In this document: in pieces, positions 1 through 5,670 of the stretch
Position numbering within the stretch: the first letter of the stretch is position 1
Layout of the letters: every line of letters starts with the position of its first letter
From: Desulfobacteraceae bacterium
Lineage (GTDB): Bacteria; Desulfobacterota; Desulfobacteria; Desulfobacterales; SG8-13
Direction of reading: 5' to 3'
DNA: 7,170 bases
Assembly: GCA_029287875.1 (NCBI GenBank)
Contig: JARFQH010000111.1
Span: forward strand, 1-7,170
Made by a program: the position numbers and the translations under genes
Notes under the pieces: model-generated
The model's input: the letters and a program-made list of their open reading frames with translations, nothing else
Databases searched by the model: none
What the model was told of the DNA's origin: nothing

Positions 1-61
1 CGCAGTGATAGAGGAGTCCGGTTGTCAGAGCGCATAGCGCAAGCAGACGCAAGTGCTTCAT
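1..61 (-). CDS. N-terminal fragment of an exported protein (signal peptide), runs off the left edge
   Basis: Reading leftward from an ATG at 61-59, the first 20 codons give MKHLRLLALCALTTGLLYHC. This has a basic start (K2, H3, R5) followed by a leucine/alanine-rich hydrophobic core, the pattern of a Sec signal peptide. A near-perfect ribosome binding site, AGGGAGGT on the minus strand (67-74), lies 5 bases upstream, so the start is well supported. The two cysteines do not sit in a clear lipobox because the residue before C20 is His, so a lipoprotein cannot be claimed. A minus-strand promoter with an extended -10 lies at 141-167. The mature protein is outside the window, so its function is unknown. 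Confidence 0.6.
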   Translation of the reverse strand, partial: MKHLRLLALCALTTGLLYHC

Positions 62-140
62 AAATGACCTCCCTGGTTTCCACATTAGTTTGGAATTGAA
101 ATGAATGGAACCTAGCGAACTTTCAGTTCAAAATCAACAT

Positions 141-167
141 ATCATAGCAGATATTTTTCCTTGACAA
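141..167 (-). promoter_or_regulatory. Candidate extended -10 promoter for the left-edge exported-protein gene
   Basis: On the minus strand, TTGTCA (167-162) and TATGAT (146-141) each match the sigma70 consensus at 5 of 6 positions. The 15-base spacer is short, but a TG dinucleotide one base before the -10 (TGCTATGAT) makes an extended -10 that tolerates a weaker -35. Transcription would start near 134, leaving a leader of about 70 bases before the ATG at 61. The -35 falls inside a small inverted repeat, CCTTG-A-CAAGG (159-169). This is a sequence match only. Confidence 0.45.
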
Positions 168-236
168 GGATAATGGAAAAATATAAAGGTTGGTCCCCTT
201 AATTCAATGAAAACCTTGGACAATGGCGTCCAAAGT

Positions 237-533
237 TTATCGCCTTGGGTTTTTCGGACAAAGACGCCCCATCAATTCGCGGTAGCGGGCGATGGCGTTC
301 TCGCCCTCAAGGACCATCACCACGCATGGCCCGGAAGACATGAAATCCGTGAGACTGTCGAAAAAAGGGCGCTCCCGGTGCACCGCGTAAAACCCGCAGG
401 CCTGGGCCTTGGTCATGTGAATCATTTTCATGGCCACGATCTTGAGCGCGTTTTTCTCGAGTCGCCGGACAACTTCACCGATCAGCCCCCGAGCCACACC
501 ATCCGGTTTAACAATCGAAAGAGTTCTGTCCAT
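237..533 (-). pseudogene. ndk: Nucleoside diphosphate kinase, 3'-truncated (catalytic His missing)
   Basis: NDK transfers the gamma phosphate from ATP to nucleoside diphosphates through a phosphohistidine. The reading frame gives 98 residues from MDRTLSIVKPDG. Family landmarks are present: SIVKPDG with K9, the GFYAVHRERPFF segment with Y49 and F57/F58, and the FMSSGPCVVMVLEGENAI strand. After ELMG (residue 89) similarity stops, and the frame ends with RLCPKNPRR and TAA. Bacterial NDKs are about 137-143 residues. The missing part holds the threonine and arginine that bind phosphate and the NxxHGSDS motif with the active-site histidine. No frame in the next 170 bases encodes that motif, so the end looks deleted rather than frameshifted. 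The start at 533 fits the family N-terminus and has AAAAGGA upstream. Two ATGs (536 and 551) and a TTG (554) are alternatives. A short, inactive but expressed protein cannot be excluded. Confidence 0.8.
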
Positions 534-554
534 CATGTTCATCCTTTTCATCAA

Positions 555-1037
555 CGGACCGCCTTCCTGCCGACTTGCCGTGTCATTTTAACCGCAAGCG
601 GGAGTCTGACGGCCCTGTTTTATAAAAATCTTCTCCAGTCGGGCCGAACAAGCCCTCAGGCAGGTGGGCGGCGCAAACGGCGCCGGGTACGCTTGATTTC
701 AGGCCCAAATATCAAATGGCCGGCGGCAAGTCAACACGGGCCGCGACGCTCCGGCGGTTTTAGAAGAACCTGTACATAGTACCGGTTGACCGAATCAAAA
801 CAAAAATGGAATCAGACCCACAAATAGAATTGGAAACTTGAAACTCGAAACTCAGAACCCGGAACCCGGAACCAGTGGTGGCCTAAAGACTTTGGACGTT
901 TGGTTGGTAAAATAGATGAAATCCTGATACTGACAAAACCGACCTAACCGACTCAACTGGCGCAACCACTATAACACGAAAATAGAATTTTCATGCACCG
1001 TGGAGGATGCCTCAAGCAACCATGAACTTTTAAGGTG
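555..1037. other. Long intergenic region with no supported gene
   Basis: This stretch separates the minus-strand ndk from the plus-strand FmdB-family gene. No frame in it resembles a known protein or carries a convincing start with a ribosome binding site. It contains a GC-rich hairpin, CGGCGC-AAACG-GCGCCG (669-685), without a T-tract; the heptamer repeat at 833-875; and an AT-rich palindrome, GAAAAT-AGA-ATTTTC (978-992). A -10-like TATAAA lies on the minus strand around 621-626 upstream of ndk, but I see no matching -35. Base composition shifts from GC-rich near ndk to AT-rich after about 780. Confidence 0.6.
833..875. repeat. Tandem degenerate heptamer repeat, about six units
   Basis: The sequence reads as consecutive units GAAACTT, GAAACTC, GAAACTCA, GAACCCG, GAACCCG and GAACCAG, a 7-base period with one 8-base unit. 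The core is GAAMCYN. The same unit on the opposite strand (GGTTCNN) appears seven times at 5706-5754, and inverted again at 5776-5799, so this is a repeated element rather than chance low complexity. It lies in non-coding DNA about 195 bases upstream of a promoter. Its function is unknown. Confidence 0.7.
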
Positions 1038-1071
1038 GTCAACTGTGTGAGCACCTTTTTCAACAGTTGAC
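1038..1071. promoter_or_regulatory. Inverted repeat, candidate operator over the -35 of the FmdB-family promoter
   Basis: GTCAACTGT (1038-1046) and ACAGTTGAC (1063-1071) are perfect reverse complements separated by 16 bases. The right half-site covers five of the six bases of the -35 hexamer TTGACA (1067-1072). A dimeric repressor bound here would block RNA polymerase. The hairpin would not be transcribed from this promoter because it lies upstream of the predicted start, which favours a DNA-level site. No regulator gene is seen in the window. Confidence 0.5.
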
Positions 1072-1095
1072 AAAAAAAGAGTCAAAATTTATCAT
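1067..1095 (+). promoter_or_regulatory. Sigma70-type promoter for the FmdB-family and macrodomain genes
   Basis: TTGACA (1067-1072, 6 of 6) is followed after exactly 17 bases by TATCAT (1090-1095, 5 of 6). Transcription would begin near 1102, giving a leader of about 50 bases before the ATG at 1151. This is the best promoter match in the window. Confidence 0.75.
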
Positions 1096-1150
1096 TTTCT
1101 ATACTGTCGTTTCAGCACCTAAGAATCAGCACCTTCAGAGGAGGGGCCGT

Positions 1151-1645
1151 ATGCCGATTTACGAGTTTTACTGCGATAGCTGCAACACGATTTTTAACTT
1201 CTTTTCCAGGACCGTCAACACCACCAAAAAGCCCAAGTGCCCAAAATGCAATAAAAAGGACCTTCAACGCCGAATGTCCGCCTTTGCTATCGCCGGCAAG
1301 GCCAAAGAGGACGATGGCCTGGACGACCTGCCGTTCGACGAAAGCAAAATGGAGCAGGCCATGGGCATGCTGGCCGGCGAGGCTGAAAAAATCAACGAAG
1401 ACGATCCGCGCCAGGCCGCCAACCTCATGCGCAAGTTGACCGACATGACGGGGATGAAACTCGGTGACGGGATGCAGGAAGCGCTGAGCCGCATGGAACG
1501 GGGGGAAGACCCGGATAAAATCGAAGCTGAGATGGGCGATCTGCTCGAAGGTGAAGACCCGTTTTTGTTGCCGGCCAAAAAATCGAGCGGCGACATATCG
1601 GCGACAGCGCAACCGGTAAGAGATGAAAAGCTGTATGATCTGTGA
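1151..1645 (+). CDS. FmdB-family zinc-ribbon protein with acidic helical C-terminal tail
   Basis: The 164-residue product begins MPIYEFYCDSCNTIF, the hallmark start of the FmdB/CxxC zinc-ribbon family. C8/C11 and C30/C33 (CPKC) form the expected zinc knuckles. FmdB proteins have been suggested to be regulatory, but the biochemical role of the family is not settled. Residues from about 50 onward form a second region far longer than a bare FmdB domain. It is acidic and rich in methionine, reads as amphipathic helix (roughly 65-130), and contains the segment RMERGEDPDKIEAEMGDLL. The start at 1151 is chosen for the family N-terminus and the GAGGAGGGG ribosome binding site just upstream. An upstream in-frame TTG at 1067 lies inside the promoter and is rejected. 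The gene is first in a likely operon, with the macrodomain gene starting 27 bases after its stop. Confidence 0.82.
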   Translation: MPIYEFYCDSCNTIFNFFSRTVNTTKKPKCPKCNKKDLQRRMSAFAIAGKAKEDDGLDDLPFDESKMEQAMGMLAGEAEKINEDDPRQAANLMRKLTDMTGMKLGDGMQEALSRMERGEDPDKIEAEMGDLLEGEDPFLLPAKKSSGDISATAQPVRDEKLYDL

Positions 1646-1672
1646 GGATATGACGAAATAACGAGGCAGCGA

Positions 1673-2215
1673 ATGAACACCGAGGTTCGGGACAGAATCG
1701 ACATCCGGCGAGGCGACATCACGCGGCTGACCGTCGATGCCATCGTCAATGCCGCCAACACGTCGCTGTTGGGCGGTGGTGGTGTCGACGGTGCCATCCA
1801 CCGGGCTGCCGGACCGCAGCTTCTGGTGAAGTGCCGCACCATCGGTGGTTGTCCGACCGGTGAAGCCCGCATTACCGGAGGCTACAATCTACCGGCTCGC
1901 TTCGTGATCCACACGGTCGGTCCGGTTTATCACCGCACAACACCGGCAAAGGCCGAGGGGCTGCTAATGAGCTGCTATGAGAACAGCCTCGCTTTGGCTT
2001 CCCAAAATGGTGCCGAAGAGGTTGCTTTTCCCGCGATCAGCTGCGGTATCTACGGGTACCCGATCGAAAAAGCCTGTCGGGTGGCGATCGACACCACCAT
2101 CCGCTTTCTGGAAACCGAAACGGTCGTCAAAAAAGTCATATTCGTTCTTTTTTCAGAGGGAGACAGCAAGGTGTACGCCGATTATCTGGCCCACTTAGAA
2201 AATTTTTCGGATTGA
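1673..2215 (+). CDS. Macrodomain protein, probable O-acetyl-ADP-ribose deacetylase / ADP-ribosyl hydrolase (MacroD/YmdB type)
   Basis: The 180-residue protein is a stand-alone macrodomain. Motifs in order are GDITRLTVDAIVNAAN (14-29, adenine and ribose binding), LLGGGGVDGAIHRAAG (32-47, catalytic loop with D39), GGCPTGEARITGGYNL (58-73), FVIHTVGP (77-84) and FPAISCGIYGYP (119-130, phosphate-binding loop). The asparagines of NAAN and D39 correspond to residues needed for hydrolysis in MacroD and YmdB enzymes. The expected activity is removal of the acetyl group from O-acetyl-ADP-ribose and of mono-ADP-ribose from acidic side chains, in the cytoplasm. The length matches single-domain bacterial members. 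The ATG at 1673 has a modest GAGG site 6 bases upstream. Co-transcription with the FmdB-family gene is inferred from the 27-base gap. No ADP-ribosyltransferase or sirtuin is visible nearby. Confidence 0.9.
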   Translation: MNTEVRDRIDIRRGDITRLTVDAIVNAANTSLLGGGGVDGAIHRAAGPQLLVKCRTIGGCPTGEARITGGYNLPARFVIHTVGPVYHRTTPAKAEGLLMSCYENSLALASQNGAEEVAFPAISCGIYGYPIEKACRVAIDTTIRFLETETVVKKVIFVLFSEGDSKVYADYLAHLENFSD

Positions 2216-2240
2216 CAAATACGAGCGGTATAATTAAGTT
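2212..2240 (+). promoter_or_regulatory. Candidate promoter for the HesB-like selenoprotein gene
   Basis: A perfect TTGACA (2212-2217) overlaps the stop codon of the macrodomain gene, and a perfect TATAAT lies at 2229-2234. The spacer between them is only 11 bases, too short for sigma70 to use both. With TTGACA as the -35, the -10 at 17 bases is TAAGTT (2235-2240, 3 of 6). With TATAAT as the -10, the -35 region TTCGGA (2206-2211) is weak. One of these arrangements probably works, since the next gene starts 91 bases after the previous stop. Confidence 0.4.
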
Positions 2241-2306
2241 ACCTGCGCTGATAAATTCAACGAAAAACGATTGCGCAGTTCGGTTTGATACGTAAGGAGG
2301 ACAAAA

Positions 2307-2621
2307 ATGGTTGAGGTCACAGAAGCGGCAACGCAGCAGATCAGCGAATATTTCAAGGGGCGAGAGGTTTCTCCGATCCGGATTTTTTTAAATGAGGGCG
2401 GGTGAGGCGGACCTTCGTTGGCTATGGCTCTGGATGAGCCGAAAGAAACTGATGAGGTCAAAGCCGTTGACGGGTTTACCTATGTCATCGACAAAGAATT
2501 TCTTAAATTAGCCCAGCCGGTAAAGGTCGATTTCATCGACTACGGCTTCAGACTGACCAGCAGCATCAAAATCGACTCGGGCTGCGGCGGTTGCGGCTCC
2601 GGCGGTTCTTGCGAAGTCTGA
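2307..2621 (+). CDS. HesB/IscA-like selenoprotein (in-frame TGA at codon 33 read as Sec)
   Basis: Read through the TGA at 2403-2405, the frame gives 104 residues, starting MVEVTEAATQQISEYFKG and continuing NEGG-U-GGPSLAMALDEP. In HesB/IscA-type proteins this position, in a GGCSG/GGCGG context, is the first conserved cysteine; here it is Sec33. The C-terminus carries a cysteine cluster, C93, C96 and C102 (GCGGCGSGGSC), in place of the usual CxC pair. A HesB-related selenoprotein family with Sec aligned to this Cys is known (TIGR01911, from memory). IscA/HesB proteins bind or deliver iron-sulfur clusters; the chemistry of the Sec form is not established. The frame is intact on both sides of the TGA, and AAGGAGG stands 6 bases before the ATG. 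A SECIS-like hairpin follows the TGA, and an intrinsic terminator follows the stop. The ATG at 2418 downstream of the TGA would give only a headless 67-residue fragment. The alternative, a nonsense mutation of the Cys codon, is less likely. Confidence 0.85.
2403..2443 (+). promoter_or_regulatory. UGA-Sec codon and candidate bacterial SECIS hairpin
   Basis: Downstream of TGA (2403-2405), GGCTC (2426-2430) pairs perfectly with GAGCC (2436-2440) around the five-base loop TGGAT. The loop begins 25 bases after the TGA and contains GG, matching the usual bacterial SECIS pattern of a small G-containing apical loop about 16-37 bases from UGA. A competing fold pairs GGCT (2420-2423) with AGCC (2437-2440), and both can be capped below by TTC (2414-2416) with GAA (2441-2443). 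SelB recognition is inferred. Confidence 0.6.
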
Positions 2622-2638
2622 TTTTTTAAGATACTCAA

Positions 2639-2670
2639 GGGGCAACACCTCGAGATGTTGCCCCTTTTTT
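2639..2670 (+). terminator. Intrinsic terminator after the selenoprotein gene
   Basis: GGGGCAACA (2639-2647) and TGTTGCCCC (2656-2664) form a perfect 9-bp stem around an 8-base loop, followed directly by six T residues (2665-2670). It lies 17 bases after the stop codon at 2621 and isolates this unit from the SagB-like gene downstream. Confidence 0.92.
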
Positions 2671-2901
2671 ATTCCCTACTCGGACGCAACTCCACTTCTT
2701 ACCGATGAGCCTTACCCACAGTCGGCAGATAAGGGCATCCAGTTCATATTGCATGACGGCAACAGCAAATGGATTATCCTGCCGAAGATCTGTCGATCGC
2801 AGCAATACCACAACCGAGTTGTTTCCGTTGCCCAGGCGGAAAAGACCCACATGCGCGTTCTGACCCGGGCCATTGAAACGTGCCCGGAGTGAAGATACCT
2901 G

Positions 2902-4536
2902 ATGGTAGATCAAGCCGCTGAAGAGATCACCCGTTATCACGAGCAGACAAAGCATCACGTTAACCGCTACGCCCGTTCGCCGGGGTACATGGACTGGAAA
3001 AACCAGCCGAACCCGTTCCGGGTCTTCGAAGGCACCCTTACAATCCCGCTGCCGCTTGCAGCACAGAACCCGTCCCTCGAGCACATGGCCCTCTACCGGC
3101 GGCGGGCAGTGAGCGGAGAACCGTTCAGTCTATCCAGCTTGGCCGGATTCCTGGAACTTTCGCTCGGCCTGTCAGCCTGGAAAGTCTACGGAAACAGTCG
3201 CTGGTCACTGCGCATTAACCCATCGAGTGGAAACCTGCACCCCACAGAGGCCCATCTGGTCCTGCCGGCGATGAAGGGGCTCGAGGCGGGCCTTTATCAT
3301 TACAACCCGCTGCGGCACGCCCTGGAACAGCGGGCGGCCATTCCGCACGACCTGTGGCGGCAGATCACCGGTCATTTCAACACCGACGGCTTCATGGTGG
3401 CCTTGAGCAGCATTTTCTGGCGCGAAGCCTGGAAATATGGCGAACGGGCCTTTAGATACTGCAACCATGACGCGGGTCACGCGCTGGCGGCCCTGGGCTT
3501 CTCGGCCGCCCTCAAGGGCTGGAAACTCAGCTGCCTGAACGGTCTGTCGGACGACGACATCGAAACCCTGCTTGGATTCGACCGGACTGCCTGGGAACCG
3601 CTCGAAGCCGAGCACCCCGATCTGGTCTGTTTCGTGCAGGAACAAAATGGACCCGCGGTCGCCCGCACGCTGCCGCAAGAGGTGATACGGGCCTTTGCCG
3701 ATCTGATAATTGCCGGAAAACCGAACCGGTTGAGCCCGAACCGGGACGACTGGCAGATCATCTATCGGACGGCCGAGCACTGCCGCAAGCCCCGCACCGA
3801 GGAAGCCCGTTGCGATTATGGCGACAAACCTTTTTTCACCCACCCCCCGGCACCCCTTACGGCGACCGACATTATCCGCCGCCGCCGCAGCGCCACCGCA
3901 TTCGACCCAGACGGATCGATCGATCAGGAACGCTTCTTCGCCTTGCTCGATAAAACCTTGCCGCGCAACCATTGTCCGCCCTTTGACGTCGGACTCGGCG
4001 CCGCGGCGGTCCACCTGCTGCTTTTCGTCCACAACGTCCCGCCCCTGGCGCGGGGACTCTACTTTTTCTGCCGCAACCCCGAAGATCTTCAGGCACTCCG
4101 CAAGGCCTTTCGATCCGATTTCCTGTGGGAGCCGGTAACCGATGATCTGCCCCTGTATCTCCTTAGAACCGGTGATGTCCGTCAGGAGGCCATCGAGGTC
4201 AGCTGCAACCAGGAAATCGCCGGTTTTTCGGCATTTTCACTCGGCATGATCGCGCGCTTCGAGCAAACCCTGCGGTCGACACCGTATCGGTATCGCCATT
4301 TGTTCTGGGAAACCGGAATAGTCGGTCAGGTGCTCTACCTCGAGGCCGAGGCGCAAGGCGCTCGCGGTACCGGCATCGGCTGTTTTTTCGATGACCCGGT
4401 CCACTCCCTGGCCGGCCTCGCCGACAACACCTGGCAGAGCCTCTACCACTTCACGGTCGGTCGACCGATCGAGGATCCCCGGCTGACGACGCTGCCGCCC
4501 TACCACCACCTTAAGCGGAACAGCGATGCTGTCTGA
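2902..4536 (+). CDS. SagB/ThcOx-type tandem nitroreductase-fold flavoprotein
   Basis: The 544-residue protein has two copies of the FMN-dependent nitroreductase fold. The N-terminal segment (10-50: RYHEQTKHH, RYARSPGY, DWKNQP) is typical of long SagB-like dehydrogenases. Repeat one runs about 60-245: YRRRAVSG (65-72, FMN phosphate arginines), SSGNLHPTEAHLV (108-120) and YGERAFRYCNHDAGHALAALGF (179-200). Repeat two runs about 320-525: DIIRRRRSATAF (323-334) and YRYRHLFWETGIVGQVLYLEA (462-482), followed by GIGCFFDDP. SagB enzymes oxidise azolines to azoles in thiazole/oxazole peptides, but no YcaO cyclodehydratase, precursor peptide or transporter is visible, so the substrate is unknown. Most stand-alone members are uncharacterised. 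A stop at 2890-2892 in the same frame limits the start, and the ATG at 2902 has only a distant GGAG (2886-2889). The 3' end overlaps mutY by 11 bases, suggesting translational coupling. Confidence 0.83.
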   Translation: MVDQAAEEITRYHEQTKHHVNRYARSPGYMDWKNQPNPFRVFEGTLTIPLPLAAQNPSLEHMALYRRRAVSGEPFSLSSLAGFLELSLGLSAWKVYGNSRWSLRINPSSGNLHPTEAHLVLPAMKGLEAGLYHYNPLRHALEQRAAIPHDLWRQITGHFNTDGFMVALSSIFWREAWKYGERAFRYCNHDAGHALAALGFSAALKGWKLSCLNGLSDDDIETLLGFDRTAWEPLEAEHPDLVCFVQEQNGPAVARTLPQEVIRAFADLIIAGKPNRLSPNRDDWQIIYRTAEHCRKPRTEEARCDYGDKPFFTHPPAPLTATDIIRRRRSATAFDPDGSIDQERFFALLDKTLPRNHCPPFDVGLGAAAVHLLLFVHNVPPLARGLYFFCRNPEDLQALRKAFRSDFLWEPVTDDLPLYLLRTGDVRQEAIEVSCNQEIAGFSAFSLGMIARFEQTLRSTPYRYRHLFWETGIVGQVLYLEAEAQGARGTGIGCFFDDPVHSLAGLADNTWQSLYHFTVGRPIEDPRLTTLPPYHHLKRNSDAV

Positions 4537-5602
4537 AAAAGAAATACAGCATCTGCGTCTGCGCCTGGTTGCGTGGTATCGTGCCCATCGCCGGTCGCTG
4601 CCCTGGCGCAACACGACAAACCCATACCCGGTCTGGATCTCCGAGGTAATGTTGCAGCAGACGACAGTCAGCACGGTTCTTCCCTTCTATCGACGGTTTA
4701 CCGAACGATTTCCTGAACTGCAGGACCTGGCCCGGGCCGATCTGCAAGACGTGTTGATGATCTGGGAAGGGCTGGGATATTATGCCCGCGCTCGCAACCT
4801 GCACCGGGCCGCCCGGATCGTCCGGGACCATCACGGCAGTGTTGTGCCCGCGGATGTAACCGCCTTTCGAAATCTGCCGGGCGTCGGCGACTACATTGCC
4901 GCCGCCGTCATGAGCATTGCCTTCGACCAGCCGTATGCGGTCGTCGACGGCAATGTGAAACGTGTTCTGGCGCGGCTGCTGCTCATCGCGGCCCCGGTCA
5001 ACCGGCCGGCCGACCACAAAATTTTCAAGGCAGCGGCGGCCCGGCTCCTGGATATGTCGCAGCCGGGAACTTTTAACCAGGCAATGATGGAATTGGGGGC
5101 CCTGATCTGCACACCCCGCCGGGCGGCCTGCAGCGACTGCCCGGTGAAGGTGCACTGCCGGGCCGAGCGTGACGGTAAGGTCGGCGAGTTTCCAAAACGC
5201 CTGCAGAAATCGCCGACCCCCCTGCACCATGTTGCCGTGGGGGTGGTCTTTAAAAAAGACCGGGTCCTGATTACGCGACGCCGCCCGGAAGGGCTGCTGG
5301 GGGGGCTGTGGGAATTTCCCGGCGGACGGGTCAAGGACGACGAAACGCCTCAAGACGCGTGCGTGCGAGAAATCCGGGAGGAAGTTAACCTGAAGGTCAA
5401 AATCGATTTCCATTTGACCCGCATCAGGCACGCCTACACCCACTTCAAGATCGTGATGGACGTCTACAACTGCCGATACGTATCCGGCAAGGTGTCGCTG
5501 AACGGACCCACGGACCATCGCTGGGTGAAGCTCGACGAATTGGCCGGCTTTCCCTTCCCCAAGGCCAACCTTAAGTTCATGCCACTGTTGAAGCCGCTTT
5601 AA
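4526..5602 (+). CDS. mutY: A/G-specific adenine DNA glycosylase with C-terminal Nudix-fold domain
   Basis: MutY excises adenine mispaired with 8-oxoguanine, preventing G-to-T transversions. The 358-residue protein is full length. The glycosylase domain has WISEVMLQQT with catalytic E40, the helix-hairpin-helix LPGVGDYIAAAV (117-128), and VVDGNVKRV with catalytic D141. The 4Fe-4S cluster ligands fit C-X6-C-X2-C-X5-C exactly at C195, C202, C205 and C211. The C-terminal domain (about 233-358) is the MutT-like 8-oxoG reader. Its YTH (304-306) corresponds to the FSH loop that contacts 8-oxoG. The Nudix box is nearly complete: G267-x5-E273-x7-R281-E282-I-x-E285-E286, with N288 where Gly is usual. 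The start ATG lies inside the 3' end of the SagB-like gene, and upstream there is only a weak GGA, which fits coupled translation. Confidence 0.97.
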   Translation: MLSEKEIQHLRLRLVAWYRAHRRSLPWRNTTNPYPVWISEVMLQQTTVSTVLPFYRRFTERFPELQDLARADLQDVLMIWEGLGYYARARNLHRAARIVRDHHGSVVPADVTAFRNLPGVGDYIAAAVMSIAFDQPYAVVDGNVKRVLARLLLIAAPVNRPADHKIFKAAAARLLDMSQPGTFNQAMMELGALICTPRRAACSDCPVKVHCRAERDGKVGEFPKRLQKSPTPLHHVAVGVVFKKDRVLITRRRPEGLLGGLWEFPGGRVKDDETPQDACVREIREEVNLKVKIDFHLTRIRHAYTHFKIVMDVYNCRYVSGKVSLNGPTDHRWVKLDELAGFPFPKANLKFMPLLKPL

Positions 5603-5670
5603 GGCGCTTCGGTGCACCGGAACGGCCCCCACTGACCCTTTGCGGGAGTTCTTAAAATTTCCGACAACCC

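Noticed and set aside
237..300. Simple frameshift explaining the short ndk
   Set aside because: A one-base shift would give GASLSEKPKAINFG, faintly like the family continuation GATDP..., but that frame stops within about 25 residues and no frame supplies the NxxHGSDS motif, so a shift alone does not restore the gene.
669..685. GC-rich hairpin as a terminator
   Set aside because: The 6-bp stem has no T-tract on either strand and does not follow a gene end in a sensible position.
207..779. 190-codon open frame on the plus strand across the ndk region
   Set aside because: It lies antisense to the clearly recognisable NDK sequence, its product looks like random translation of GC-rich DNA, and its start has no ribosome binding site.
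1067..1150. Upstream in-frame TTG start for the FmdB-family gene
   Set aside because: The TTG is part of the -35 hexamer and lies before the predicted transcription start. The ATG at 1151 matches the family N-terminus and has a strong ribosome binding site.
1112..1872. Two minus-strand open frames opposite the FmdB-family and macrodomain genes
   Set aside because: They are antisense to genes with clear family motifs, and their translations show no recognisable domain.
2418..2621. 67-codon gene starting at the ATG after the TGA
   Set aside because: It lacks a ribosome binding site and begins in the middle of the HesB fold; the upstream part with a strong site belongs to the same protein through a Sec codon.
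3205..4032. 275-codon minus-strand open frame inside the SagB-like gene
   Set aside because: It is a by-product of GC-rich third positions in the real gene; no start signal and no protein-like pattern.
4511..5632. 373-codon minus-strand open frame covering mutY
   Set aside because: It spans the whole of mutY in antisense. MutY has all its catalytic and cluster residues, so the opposite frame is incidental despite its length.
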